Below are positions 20,027 to 29,403 of a DNA stretch of 64,000 nt, in pieces. The translations under genes and the position numbers were made by a program. The first letter of the stretch is position 1, and each line of letters opens with the position of its first letter. The notes under the pieces are model-generated. The model saw nothing but the letters and a program-made list of their open reading frames with translations. It searched no databases and was not told the origin of the DNA. The stretch is from Guptibacillus hwajinpoensis (GTDB taxonomy: Bacteria; Bacillota; Bacilli; Bacillales; Guptibacillaceae), in contig NZ_SWFM01000002.1 of assembly GCF_005144865.1 (NCBI RefSeq), positions 682,001 through 746,000 on the forward strand, written 5' to 3'.

Positions 20027-21625
20027 ATGAGGAAACAACTTCATGCTTCTTCGGAAATGAAAGGCACGCTGATTCCGTTCGTACAGAGCGGAGATTATTT
20101 TTATAAAAAGGCAATGAGAGCCTATCAGCAACGAAACCTCGATAAAGCAAAACAGCACCTAGAACGTGCTGTTAAACTTTCACCGGAAGAAGTAGATTAT
20201 ATATGTCAACTTGCAGCGGTCCTGTCGGAATTAGGCGAATATGAAGCATCCAACGAATGGCTGACATTCGTTCTAGATGATCTTGATCCTGAGTATTATG
20301 ATTGCTATTTCTTTCTAGCAAATAATTACGCTCATATGGGTCTTTTTAAACAAACGGAAGAAAATGCACAAAAGTACCTTAACCATGAACCTGATGGTGA
20401 GTTTGTTGAAGATGCCGAAGAACTAGTTGACTTGATTTTATTTGAGAAATCTGAGGATTTACCTCAAGAACTTGGAGACGAAGAACAGCTTATTCTGGAG
20501 CATGAAGAAGCTCGAAAAGCGATCGAGTCGGGACGTTTTTCTGAAGCGATTGACTTGCTTGAGAATATGACGGACGCATACTCTGAATTCTGGCCAGCTT
20601 ATAATAATCTGGCGCTTGCGTATTTCTATGATGAGCAATATGAGGAAGCGATACGTGTCCTAGATCTCGTCCTTACGAAAAATGAGGGCAATTTAAATGC
20701 GGTTTGTAACCTTGCATTGTTCTATGACTTCCTTGGTCAACATGTGAAACGTGATCTTATGCTTGAACGATTAAAGAATGTTTATCCGATTCATCCGGAT
20801 CATTCTTATAAGCTAGGTAGTACATTTGGATTTCTTGGTGAGCATGAGCTAGCATTTCACTGGCTTCGTAAAGTAGAGGTAACGCGGCATTCATGGGATG
20901 TTTCATTCTATCATTGGATGGCGGTCTCTTCCTTCCAACTTGATCGTCCAGATCTCGCTAAGCGTTACTGGAACAAGATGAAAGAACTAGATCCATCTAA
21001 TCAAGTTGCGAGTGTCCATCTTACTAAATTAGAAGATGGAACCATAGAGAAAGATCGTGTTTCCTATCGATCGCAGGGAACTGAGGTTGAAGGTGAGAAA
21101 GAGAAAAAGCACGATTATCACGCAAGAATGACACATCTCATGCTTCTATATACGAGACGTGATGCGGAGAGTGCCTCTCTCCTTCAAACGTATTGCAAAC
21201 GAAAGGACGAGCCCACAATTATTAAGGAGCTCTCAGCCTATGTCGCATTAACACTATCCGGAGAACCCGTTCACGTTCTAACAGAAGACAATGAGTTTAC
21301 CGTGAGTAACTATAACGACTTTCCAGAGCACGTTCTATCTGGAATGCGTGTCATTGCTGAACTTGAACAGGCCAATATTAGTGACTCTGAATTGCATGAG
21401 CTAATTGCAACGATCTGGCTACGCTGCTATGTTAAACTTTCAGAAAGCAAGCAGTCGTTTCAAAACGCGAAAGGAACAGCCGCAGCTATGCTCTATTTGT
21501 GGAAGAAGGCGAATGGGTCAGATGTATCACAGACTGACGTGGCCAATACGTTCGGCGTATCGACTTCCACTGTCTATTCTTATCGCAAAAAGATATCGAG
21601 TTTACTTGAGAGCGAAGAGCTCTGA
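20027..21625 (+). CDS. Tetratricopeptide-repeat protein with C-terminal helix-turn-helix
   Basis: A protein of 532 residues. Several TPR units are visible between about residues 20 and 330 ('YFYKKAMRAYQQRNLDKAKQ', 'PAYNNLALAYFYDEQYEEAIRVL', 'AVCNLALFYDFLGQ'). The end ('SQTDVANTFGVSTSTVYSYRKKI', about residues 500-522) reads as a helix-turn-helix, so the protein may bind DNA or a partner. It resembles B. subtilis YvcD-type proteins upstream of trxB. ATG 20027 follows GGGGGA; ATG 19982 has no ribosome site. It is probably cytoplasmic, as no signal peptide is seen. Its role is unknown. Confidence 0.8.
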   Translation: MRKQLHASSEMKGTLIPFVQSGDYFYKKAMRAYQQRNLDKAKQHLERAVKLSPEEVDYICQLAAVLSELGEYEASNEWLTFVLDDLDPEYYDCYFFLANNYAHMGLFKQTEENAQKYLNHEPDGEFVEDAEELVDLILFEKSEDLPQELGDEEQLILEHEEARKAIESGRFSEAIDLLENMTDAYSEFWPAYNNLALAYFYDEQYEEAIRVLDLVLTKNEGNLNAVCNLALFYDFLGQHVKRDLMLERLKNVYPIHPDHSYKLGSTFGFLGEHELAFHWLRKVEVTRHSWDVSFYHWMAVSSFQLDRPDLAKRYWNKMKELDPSNQVASVHLTKLEDGTIEKDRVSYRSQGTEVEGEKEKKHDYHARMTHLMLLYTRRDAESASLLQTYCKRKDEPTIIKELSAYVALTLSGEPVHVLTEDNEFTVSNYNDFPEHVLSGMRVIAELEQANISDSELHELIATIWLRCYVKLSESKQSFQNAKGTAAAMLYLWKKANGSDVSQTDVANTFGVSTSTVYSYRKKISSLLESEEL

Positions 21626-21637
21626 GCAAACGGGTAG

Positions 21638-22684
<1,047 letters not shown>

Positions 22685-22712
22685 AGATACGCACTGAATA
22701 GAATAATGATAA

Positions 22713-22745
22713 AAGCAGAGAATCTCAGGATTCTCTGCTTTTTTT
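22713..22745 (+). terminator. Intrinsic terminator after trxB
   Basis: AAGCAGAGAATC pairs with GATTCTCTGCTT and is followed by five more T. Confidence 0.9.
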
Positions 22746-22754
22746 GACAAATTT

Positions 22755-22785
22755 CGGGAGGTGCCTGTCACCCGCGGATTTCCCG
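22755..22785. repeat. REP-like structured repeat
   Basis: CGGGA and TCCCG enclose a GGTG-CCTGT-CACC hairpin. The motif 'GGTGCCTGTCACC' is a dispersed repeat in Bacillaceae, often linked to REP-associated tyrosine transposases; that link is inference. Confidence 0.5.
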
Positions 22786-22877
22786 TAATTCTGTTTTAAT
22801 TCTGTTGTAACAGCGATGCAATAAAAATGGGGTAAACTTGAATTAGATTTAACCCCCTTTAACATAGTTAATTATTT

Positions 22878-22908
22878 GCACGGACATTTGCTCCGTGCTC
22901 TTTTTTTT
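22878..22908 (+). terminator. Orphan terminator-like hairpin
   Basis: GCACGGA and TCCGTGC enclose a seven-base loop and are followed by eight T in the next ten bases. No gene ends here; the trxB terminator is 130 bases upstream. It could mark the 3' end of a small RNA. Confidence 0.6.
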
Positions 22909-22964
22909 GTACTTTAAACATAATGGTTGTATAGGGGTAATGTGGTCAGCTTATTCAAAGAAGC

Positions 22965-23080
22965 AAACCTAGCTGATTGGAGCGGAAGGTGCTCGCCCCG
23001 CAGAAATCGAGCATCCAGGAGCGGAAATCCCCCACTCTTATATCAACAATGCTTACGAAAATAGCCATTAAAAATGACGA
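22965..23080 (+). repeat. Shortened copy of the Bacillaceae intergenic repeat
   Basis: 'AGCTGATTGGAGCGGAAGG' is joined directly to a short GC hairpin and then 'AGGAGCGGAAATCCCCCACT' to 'TTACGAAAATAGCC'. The central 70 bases of the long form are missing. Between trxB and the Nudix gene (about 0.55 kb) I see only this, the REP-like motif and the orphan hairpin. Confidence 0.65.
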
Positions 23081-23236
23081 AAATGACAGATTTAAAAACA
23101 CCATCTTCTACATCCCGAACCGCTCTCATTGTTCATGAACTTTAATCATAGTATACTATGGTTAGAAAATCTTGAAGTCTGATGTTCGTTCAGACTCTCG
23201 TATTAAAAATCGGATGACCGAATTGAGGTGACAATT

Positions 23237-23701
23237 GTGCAACGCGTAACAAACTGCATTTTAAACGACCAAGATAATGATCGAGTACTTCTATTAAAAA
23301 AGCCAAGACGCGGATGGTGGGTTGCACCAGGTGGGAAAATGGAGTCGGAAGAATCGATTCGCGATTCGGTGATTCGAGAGTTTCGAGAAGAAACGGGAGT
23401 CTACTTAAAGAACCCGAAGCTTAAAGGTATCTTCACTTTCATTATTAAGGAAAATGATGTTACAAAATCAGAATGGATGATGTTCACGTTCCTTGCAACT
23501 GAGTACGATGGGGAATCGGTCAAAGAGTCAGATGAAGGAAAAGTCTCTTGGGTACCGACCAAGGAAGTTAGTGAACTTCCAATGGCTCCGGGTGATTATC
23601 ATATCCTTGATTATATGTTAAAAGGCCACGGCATCATTTACGGTACGTTCACGTACACGCCTGATTTTAAGCTGCTTTCTTATAGACTTGACCCGTCCTA
23701 A
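23237..23701 (+). CDS. yvcI: Nudix hydrolase YvcI
   Basis: A protein of 154 residues. The Nudix box GX5EX7REUXEEXGU is complete at about residues 33-55 ('GGKMESEESIRDSVIREFREETGVY'-type spacing). Sequence and neighbours match B. subtilis YvcI at the head of yvcI-yvcJ-yvcK-yvcL-crh. GTG 23237 is placed behind GAGGTGA; GTG 23228 lies inside that site but would align equally well with YvcI. Related enzymes remove phosphate from nucleotides; the substrate cannot be read from sequence. Confidence 0.9.
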   Translation: MQRVTNCILNDQDNDRVLLLKKPRRGWWVAPGGKMESEESIRDSVIREFREETGVYLKNPKLKGIFTFIIKENDVTKSEWMMFTFLATEYDGESVKESDEGKVSWVPTKEVSELPMAPGDYHILDYMLKGHGIIYGTFTYTPDFKLLSYRLDPS

Positions 23702-23747
23702 TCGGACAATGTGAGAAGAAGAGAAACTGAGAAATGGAGTGGGGAAA

Positions 23748-24638
23748 ATGACCGAATCTAACGACAAACGCATTCATATGGTCATTATTACAGGGATGAG
23801 TGGTGCTGGTAAAACAGTTGCAATGCAATGTTTTGAGGACATAGGCTACTTCTGTATTGATAACTTACCACCTGCGCTTTTACCGAAGTTCGTTGAAATG
23901 GTCGACGGATCTGAGGGGAAGTTGAACAAAGTGGCACTTGTGATGGACCTTCGCGGTGGTGACTTTTTTGATCATCTAGTAGAAGCTGTTGATCACCTCG
24001 ATACACATGATCGGCTTGATGCTGAAATCCTTTATCTTGATTCAAAAGATTCAACACTAGTGCAACGCTACAAGGAAACACGACGATCTCACCCACTTGC
24101 GCCTGAAGGTTTACCACTTGAAGGAATCAAGAGAGAAAGAGAAATGCTTGAAGAGTTGAAGGGACGCTCTCAGCAAATTATTGATACGAGTGAAATTAAA
24201 CCGGTCCAGCTAAGGGAAAAAATTATGGATCGTTTCTCTAATAACGAAAAAGAGAACTTTGGAGTTAACGTGATGTCATTTGGGTTCAAGTACGGTATAC
24301 CAATTGACGCTGATCTTGTTTTTGATATTCGTTTTCTTCCCAATCCTCATTATGTGGAGCATTTACGACCAAAAACAGGAGTGGACGGAGAAGTCGCGAA
24401 CTATGTATTTAAGTGGAAGGAAACGCAAACTTTTCTTGCTAAATTGATTGATATGCTAGCCTATATGCTTCCTCAATATAAGAGAGAAGGGAAAAGCCAA
24501 TTAGTGATTGGGATTGGTTGTACTGGTGGTAAGCATCGATCTGTTGCGTTTGCTGAGCACATTGGAAAGCATTTTGAAACAGACTACCGAACCAATATTA
24601 CGCACAGGGATATTGAAAAAGGGAAGGGTCATAAATAA
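23748..24638 (+). CDS. rapZ: RNase adapter RapZ family nucleotide-binding protein (YvcJ)
   Basis: A protein of 296 residues. The Walker A motif GMSGAGKT is at residues 16-23. The C-terminal RapZ domain carries '[28 protein letters not shown]' and '[15 protein letters not shown]'. B. subtilis YvcJ hydrolyses GTP and has been linked to competence; E. coli RapZ controls GlmZ/GlmY RNA decay. ATG 23748 is behind GGAGTGGGG. mgfK follows after one base. Confidence 0.92.
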   Translation: MTESNDKRIHMVIITGMSGAGKTVAMQCFEDIGYFCIDNLPPALLPKFVEMVDGSEGKLNKVALVMDLRGGDFFDHLVEAVDHLDTHDRLDAEILYLDSKDSTLVQRYKETRRSHPLAPEGLPLEGIKREREMLEELKGRSQQIIDTSEIKPVQLREKIMDRFSNNEKENFGVNVMSFGFKYGIPIDADLVFDIRFLPNPHYVEHLRPKTGVDGEVANYVFKWKETQTFLAKLIDMLAYMLPQYKREGKSQLVIGIGCTGGKHRSVAFAEHIGKHFETDYRTNITHRDIEKGKGHK

Positions 24639-24639
24639 T

Positions 24640-25605
24640 ATGGATGACACTAATCTGCCAAAGGCTGTTGTCATTGGTGGAGGAACAGGCCTATCTGTAC
24701 TTCTTCGTGGACTCAAAAAGTTTCCTGTCGACATTACTGCAATTGTCACGGTCGCAGATGACGGAGGAAGTTCAGGACGTTTGCGTGAAGAGTTTGATAT
24801 TCCTCCGCCAGGCGATGTCCGAAACGTAATTACGGCTTTATCTGAGGTAGAACCTCTTCTAGAGGGCCTTATGCAACACCGCTTCAAAAACGGAAATGGT
24901 CTATCAGGGCATTCACTTGGCAATTTAATGCTCGCAGCCATGACTGATATTACCGGGGATTTTGTACAGGGTGTACGAGAAATGTGCCGTGTTCTGAACG
25001 TACGCGGTAAGGTGCTTCCTGCCTCTAACCAAAGCGTTGTTTTACATGCTGAAATGGCTGATGGGACGTTTGTTAAAGGCGAATCTCAAATTCCAAAGAT
25101 GAACAAAACAATTAAAAAAGTATTTCTCTCACCACCTGGTATTAAAGCTCTTCCGGAATCCTTACAGGCGATTCGTGATGCTGATCTCATCGTACTAGGA
25201 CCTGGAAGTCTTTATACAAGCATCTTACCAAATTTACTTGTCCCTGGCGTTGCTCATGAAATTCAGCATGCAAAGGGTAGAAAAGTATACGTATGTAACG
25301 TGATGACACAGTTAGGTGAGACAGAAAATTATACGGCGAGTGACCACGTGCAGGCACTCATTGACCACATCGGTTATAAACTTATGGATACAATTATTGT
25401 TAACGAACAAATGATTCCATCTTTCTATGCAAAACGCTATGCACAAGAACGAGCAGAAGTTGTGCAATACGACGAAAATCGTCTAAAGAGCTTTGGTTTT
25501 GAAGTTATCAGTGATAAGATTATTCAATACGATGAGAAGTATGTACGCCATGATGCGAAGAAAATATCATCTATTCTTTTATCATTAATAAACGATAAAA
25601 AGTAA
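24640..25605 (+). CDS. yvcK: Gluconeogenesis/cell-shape factor MgfK (YvcK)
   Basis: A protein of 321 residues of the CofD/YvcK family. It has the N-terminal '[18 protein letters not shown]' nucleotide-binding loop and '[25 protein letters not shown]'. In B. subtilis YvcK binds UDP-sugars and is needed for shape and growth on gluconeogenic carbon. ATG 24640 was selected because the longer in-frame region overlaps rapZ and lacks family similarity. It sits between rapZ and whiA as in all Bacilli. Confidence 0.93.
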   Translation: MDDTNLPKAVVIGGGTGLSVLLRGLKKFPVDITAIVTVADDGGSSGRLREEFDIPPPGDVRNVITALSEVEPLLEGLMQHRFKNGNGLSGHSLGNLMLAAMTDITGDFVQGVREMCRVLNVRGKVLPASNQSVVLHAEMADGTFVKGESQIPKMNKTIKKVFLSPPGIKALPESLQAIRDADLIVLGPGSLYTSILPNLLVPGVAHEIQHAKGRKVYVCNVMTQLGETENYTASDHVQALIDHIGYKLMDTIIVNEQMIPSFYAKRYAQERAEVVQYDENRLKSFGFEVISDKIIQYDEKYVRHDAKKISSILLSLINDKK

Positions 25606-25651
25606 GGATGAAGGGTCAGTGGGGTCCCTGCATGGAAAAGGGGGGATGGCA

Positions 25652-26593
25652 ATGTCATTTGCTGCTGATACAAAGAAAGAATTAACACAGCTAGAAAGTA
25701 AACCATGCTGTGCAAGATCAGAGCTAGCAGCGCTCATACGAATGAATGGATCCATTTCGTTTGGTAATAAACAATTGATCCTGAACATTCCGACTGAGCA
25801 CGCTGCCATTGCAAGAAGAATCTATACGCTTATTAAACGAATCTACAATTATGATGTTGAACTGCTAGTCCGTAAGAAAATGAGACTAAAGAAGAACAAT
25901 GTTTACATTGTTCGTGTTTCCGCCAAGGCGCGAGAATTACTTGAAGACCTTGGTATTATGGATAATGCATTTACATTCACCAGAAAAATTTCTACCGATT
26001 TTACGAAAAAAGCTTGCTGTAAACGTTCTTATCTAAGAGGAGCATTTCTTGCAGGAGGATCCATTAATCATCCGGAAACTTCCTACCATCTAGAAATTTT
26101 CTCTATGTATGAAGAACATACAGAATCTCTTTGTAGCTTAATGAATGAATTCGGATTAAATGCCAAAATGCTTGAACGAAAAAAGGGCTATATTGTTTAT
26201 ATCAAAGAAGGCGAGAAAATCACAGAGTTTCTAAGTGTAGTAGGTGCCCATCAGGCGCTCCTCTATTTTGAGGATGTTCGCATTATGAAAGATATGCGTA
26301 ATTCGGTTAATCGAATTGTGAATTGTGAAACAGCCAATTTGAACAAAACAGTCGGCGCAGCTTTTCGTCAAGTTGAAAACATCCGCTTCATTGAGAAAGA
26401 GGTTGGACTTGAGATTCTCCCTGATAAATTGAGGGAAATCGCTGTGCTCCGTGTAAAGCATCAGGATGTCACATTGAAAGAACTTGGTGAAATGGTAACT
26501 GGTGGAGCGATAAGTAAATCAGGCATCAATCATCGATTACGTAAGATTGACCAGATTGCTGACAAACTGCGATCAGGTAACCCTATTTCATAA
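25652..26593 (+). CDS. whiA: DNA-binding protein WhiA
   Basis: A protein of 313 residues. WhiA combines a LAGLIDADG-like N-terminal fold with a C-terminal helix-turn-helix. '[14 protein letters not shown]' at the start and '[28 protein letters not shown]' in the middle are family blocks; '[28 protein letters not shown]' is the HTH. In B. subtilis it affects Z-ring formation and chromosome segregation. ATG 25652 follows GGGGGGATGGCA. Confidence 0.95.
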   Translation: MSFAADTKKELTQLESKPCCARSELAALIRMNGSISFGNKQLILNIPTEHAAIARRIYTLIKRIYNYDVELLVRKKMRLKKNNVYIVRVSAKARELLEDLGIMDNAFTFTRKISTDFTKKACCKRSYLRGAFLAGGSINHPETSYHLEIFSMYEEHTESLCSLMNEFGLNAKMLERKKGYIVYIKEGEKITEFLSVVGAHQALLYFEDVRIMKDMRNSVNRIVNCETANLNKTVGAAFRQVENIRFIEKEVGLEILPDKLREIAVLRVKHQDVTLKELGEMVTGGAISKSGINHRLRKIDQIADKLRSGNPIS

Positions 26594-26615
26594 ACTAGCA
26601 TTGGAAAAAGAAAAG

Positions 26616-26638
26616 CTTCCACCATCGGATGGTGGAGG
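26616..26638 (+). terminator. Hairpin after whiA (weak terminator)
   Basis: CTTCCACCAT pairs with ATGGTGGAGG; the T run comes a few bases late (GCTACTTTTT). It may reduce read-through into crh. Confidence 0.5.
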
Positions 26639-26788
26639 GCTACTTTTTCTACTAAATAGGTAAGTAAGGCTCAGAAAAACGGTGTTTTCCGGCTTGGAAC
26701 AAACGTTTTTCTAACTTTTTCAGATTTTGAGATAGCGCTTACTTATTCTAATAATCAGTAAGAATAGAATTCAGTGATGTCTTGCCGT

Positions 26789-26835
26789 AGCGCTCACGTA
26801 GGTTCCTTATGGACCTATGCGAGTCTCGCGCTTTT
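26789..26835 (+). promoter_or_regulatory. Terminator-like leader hairpin upstream of crh
   Basis: AGCGC (26789-26793) and TAGGTTCC pair with GGACCTA and GCGCT (26828-26832), followed by TTTT. It ends about 35 bases before the crh start, so it lies in the 5' leader. Confidence 0.45.
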
Positions 26836-26870
26836 TATCATCTGCTCTAATTAAGGGGAGGAATGAAGAA

Positions 26871-27125
26871 GTGGTTCAAAAAGAAGTTGTTGTTACGTTA
26901 GATACAGGATTGCAAGCACGCCCTGCGGCACTATTCGTGCAGGAAGCAAATCGTTTTAACTCAGACATTTTTCTCGAAAAAGATGGGAAAAAAGTAAATG
27001 CAAAAAGCATTATGGGTATCATGAGCCTAGCTGTTGGAACTGGTGCATCCGTTATATTAACAGTGGACGGCAATGATGAAGAAGATGCAATTTCTTCATT
27101 GATCGAATTTGTACAAAAAGATTAG
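26871..27125 (+). CDS. crh: Catabolite-repression HPr-like protein Crh
   Basis: A protein of 84 residues. Crh is an HPr paralogue used only for regulation with CcpA. Residue 15 is Gln ('GLQARPA') where HPr has the PEP-phosphorylated His, so it cannot serve in PTS transfer; Ser46 ('NAKSIMG'), the HprK target, is kept. GTG 26871 is behind GGGGAGGAATGAAGAA; the longer in-frame ATG at 26817 is in the leader. The HprK that should modify it is encoded at 6649. Confidence 0.96.
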   Translation: MVQKEVVVTLDTGLQARPAALFVQEANRFNSDIFLEKDGKKVNAKSIMGIMSLAVGTGASVILTVDGNDEEDAISSLIEFVQKD

Positions 27126-27131
27126 CATGAC

Positions 27132-27167
27132 AAGGCTTCCGCTAAAACCTAGCAGAAGCCTTTTTTT
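27132..27167 (+). terminator. Intrinsic terminator after crh
   Basis: AAGGCTTC-c-GCTA pairs with TAGC-a-GAAGCCTT and is followed by a T run. Confidence 0.85.
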
Positions 27168-27175
27168 ATGTTTTC

Positions 27176-27378
27176 TGGTGTTATTTCCGCTCCAGGGTGC
27201 TCGCTTTCCGCGGGGCGGGCGGTGAGCCTCCTCCTCGCTTACGCTCCTGCGGGGTCTCACCTGTCCCGCTAATCCCGCAGGAGTCGAGCACCCTTCCGCT
27301 CCAATCAATTATGTCGTGCGTTTCTCATATACTAAACCGTTCAAAAGCAATAAACTCTTTAGAAAGAAGCTTCTATTA
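27176..27378 (-). repeat. Long Bacillaceae intergenic repeat, inverted orientation
   Basis: The reverse complement reads 'TTTCTAAAGAGTTTATTGCT', 'TTGATTGGAGCGGAAGGGTG', the GC-rich centre, and 'GGAGCGGAAATAACACCAGA'. It is the only copy in this window on the minus strand and lies between crh and clpP, which converge. Confidence 0.8.
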
Positions 27379-27390
27379 AAACACGACAAA

Positions 27391-27423
27391 AAAACGCCCC
27401 TCCCATTTTGGGAGAGGCGTTTT
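27391..27423 (-). terminator. Terminator after clpP
   Basis: AAAACGCCCCTCCC pairs with GGGAGAGGCGTTTT; on the minus strand it is followed by TTTTTTTG. Confidence 0.9.
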
Positions 27424-27430
27424 GAACGTT

Positions 27431-28015
27431 TTAAGCTTTTTTCTCCATTACTTCGTCGATCAAGCCATATTCTTTCGCTTCATTTGCTTCCATGAAACGG
27501 TCACGATCTGTGTCGCGATCAATTGTTTCAAGTGGCTGACCAGTACGTTCAGCAAGAATTTTGTTAAGCTTTTCGCGCATTTGAATAATGCGTTTTGCGT
27601 GAATCTCAATGTCTGATGCTTGGCCTTGAGTACCGCCTAGTGGTTGGTGAATCATGACTTCACTATTTGGAAGTGCATAGCGTTTTCCTGGCTCACCAGC
27701 TGCAAGAAGGAATGCTCCCATAGAAGCTGCCATACCAATACAGATTGTAGAAACTTTCGGTTTAATGAACTGCATTGTATCGTAAATTGCCATTCCTGCT
27801 GTGATTGAACCACCAGGGCTGTTAATGTAAAGTGAAATATCTTTATCTGGATCTTCAGCTGCAAGGAAAAGTAGCTGTGCTACTACTGCGTTTGATACGT
27901 TATCGTCGATTGCAGTACCAAGCATGATGATGCGGTCTTTAAGAAGACGAGAGTAAATATCGTACGCTCTTTCACCGCGGTTTGTTTGTTCAATTACCGT
28001 TGGAATTAAAACCAT
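27431..28015 (-). CDS. clpP: ATP-dependent Clp protease proteolytic subunit
   Basis: A protein of 194 residues. It is the tetradecameric serine peptidase that works with ClpX/ClpC. The catalytic triad is intact: Ser98 ('GMAASMGAF'), His123 ('MIHQPLGG') and Asp172 ('DRDRF'). ATG 28015 follows GGGAGGAATTTAAA; an upstream in-frame ATG lies before the ribosome site. Its promoter overlaps a CtsR box (28077-28093), so heat-shock control is expected. Confidence 0.97.
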   Translation of the reverse strand: MVLIPTVIEQTNRGERAYDIYSRLLKDRIIMLGTAIDDNVSNAVVAQLLFLAAEDPDKDISLYINSPGGSITAGMAIYDTMQFIKPKVSTICIGMAASMGAFLLAAGEPGKRYALPNSEVMIHQPLGGTQGQASDIEIHAKRIIQMREKLNKILAERTGQPLETIDRDTDRDRFMEANEAKEYGLIDEVMEKKA

Positions 28016-28063
28016 TTTAAATTCCTCCCTTATTTTCATCAAATATGTAGTTGCTGTACGTTC

Positions 28064-28093
28064 ATCATACCTAAAAGGTCAATATAGGTCAAA
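28064..28093 (-). promoter_or_regulatory. clpP promoter overlapped by a CtsR operator
   Basis: On the minus strand the -35 is TTGACC, followed by a 17-base spacer and -10 TATGAT (28069-28064). The plus strand at 28077-28093 reads GGTCAATATAGGTCAAA, one base from the CtsR heptad consensus (RGTCAAA-NAN-RGTCAAA). The operator covers the -35, the usual place for repression. Confidence 0.85.
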
Positions 28094-28180
28094 TAAAGTG
28101 CTGTGCGATTTTTGGGCTATACAAATGGAGAGGGCCTTCACCCCGTGCACCTACATCCATTTTCCCCGCATACCCTTATT

Positions 28181-28567
28181 TTAAACGGATCGACTGTTCC
28201 TTTTTTGCAAGCGACTATCTGCAAGAAAGTATGCGGCTATTCTTCTTTCTACTTGATTTCTTATTTGAACGGAAGTGTAGCGGTACGTTTGATTATATCC
28301 CCGACAATACACTGTACAAATAACGATCTCATCTTTTGTATTCTCTATGTAAACCCGAATACCTTTCGAATGAAGAATGGATTTTGCTTGTTTTAAATCC
28401 TGAACAGCAAGTGAGACGACATTGCGTAAAAGTTCCAAATAAGGTCGTGGAAGCTTCATGTGAGAATGTGTAATCCACCTCATATCGAGCTCCAGCACTT
28501 TTTTTAGGTAAGGAAGTATGAGGTAATTTCGCACAGCCTTAGTCTCTTCTTTACTTAATTGGAACAT
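28181..28567 (-). CDS. Conserved hypothetical protein next to clpP
   Basis: A protein of 128 residues, basic and mostly helical, with no signal peptide or membrane segment. 'VYIENTKDEIVICTVYCRGYNQTYRYT' near residues 77-103 looks like a beta hairpin; the rest is rich in Leu, Arg and Lys. I do not recognise a family. ATG 28567 was chosen behind AGGCGG; GTG 28576 is upstream of proper spacing. It faces clpP in the same orientation but has its own upstream region. Confidence 0.6.
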   Translation of the reverse strand: MFQLSKEETKAVRNYLILPYLKKVLELDMRWITHSHMKLPRPYLELLRNVVSLAVQDLKQAKSILHSKGIRVYIENTKDEIVICTVYCRGYNQTYRYTSVQIRNQVERRIAAYFLADSRLQKRNSRSV

Positions 28568-28745
28568 GAATGCCACCGCCTGTTAAGAACATATGTTTGG
28601 TTTCACTTTACTATGAGACGTTTGAGACGTCAAGAAGCAGTAAAGAGAGTTCGGATATTTGGATCAATAAATATGCTTATTATGGCAAAAATCACCTTGC
28701 AATAAATAGGGTCATCACGTATAATAATCCTTGCGCTAAACATGC

Positions 28746-28824
28746 GCGCCCGTAGCTCAGTCGGATAGAGCGGTGGTTTCCGGTACCGCGTCAGTCGGGG
28801 GTTCGAATCCCTCCGGGCGCACCA
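28746..28824 (+). tRNA. tRNA-Arg (CCG)
   Basis: The acceptor stem GCGCCCG pairs with CGGGCGC. The D arm is GCTC/GAGC, the anticodon stem GTGGT/ACCGC with loop TTCCGGT, giving anticodon CCG at 28780-28782. The T arm is GGGGG-TTCGAAT-CCCTC, and CCA is encoded. The variable region is seven bases in this folding. It reads codon CGG and sits near clpP as in other Bacilli. Confidence 0.95.
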
Positions 28825-28838
28825 ATTACATAATCTCC

Positions 28839-28870
28839 AATCCCTCTCGCAATGGCGAGGGGGATTTTTA
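28839..28870 (+). terminator. Terminator of the tRNA-Arg transcript
   Basis: AATCCCTCTCGC pairs with GCGAGGGGGATT and is followed by TTT. Confidence 0.85.
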
Positions 28871-28916
28871 ATTACAAAAAAAAGAAGAGTAGAACTCGTC
28901 CACTCTTTAGAATCAG

Positions 28917-29213
28917 TTATGGTTTTCTAACAGGCTTATTTGTGTCATCTATTGTTTTTTGTTCTTTATTGCTTACTCCAATCATCGTATTCTTGAAGCC
29001 CGAGTGCATTCCAGTAGCACTTAGTCCAAGCCATAATCCTATTAAAAAGGCTTTTTTGAAATCTTCCGGGTCAACGTAGATATAGCTCAATACAATCCCT
29101 ATTACTATTGAAAGCACTGGTAGAAACCTAGTTGGAAACCCCATAATCTTGAAGAGTTGCACAACTCCGATGATGACTGGAAGCAAAGCAATTCCATCTA
29201 CAGTAATATCCAT
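28917..29213 (-). CDS. Small holin-like membrane protein
   Basis: A protein of 98 residues. Two hydrophobic segments (about 8-22 and 30-47) and a Gly-rich amphipathic stretch ('KKAFLIGLWLGLSATGMHSG', 53-72) precede a polar tail. This pattern resembles small phage-type holins, but no endolysin or other phage gene is nearby. The ribosome site AAGGAGGCAAATACC supports ATG 29213. Its function is unknown. Confidence 0.6.
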   Translation of the reverse strand: MDITVDGIALLPVIIGVVQLFKIMGFPTRFLPVLSIVIGIVLSYIYVDPEDFKKAFLIGLWLGLSATGMHSGFKNTMIGVSNKEQKTIDDTNKPVRKP

Positions 29214-29403
29214 GGTATTTGCCTCCTTTTTCTCTCTATAAGACAGTTTATGTGGAAAAATGACAGTGGGTTGGACGATATTCCTATTTTAATGATAAAA
29301 AGTGTCGCATAATAGGGTTAAATGACTGAAAATTCTGCTCATTATCATTTTTCCCATACCATAAGCTGAAACATTATAGTATGATGAAGATGGAGGGATT
29401 GCG

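Noticed and set aside
28917..29213. Prophage holin and lysis module
   Set aside because: No endolysin, terminase or other phage gene nearby; likely a chromosomal membrane protein.
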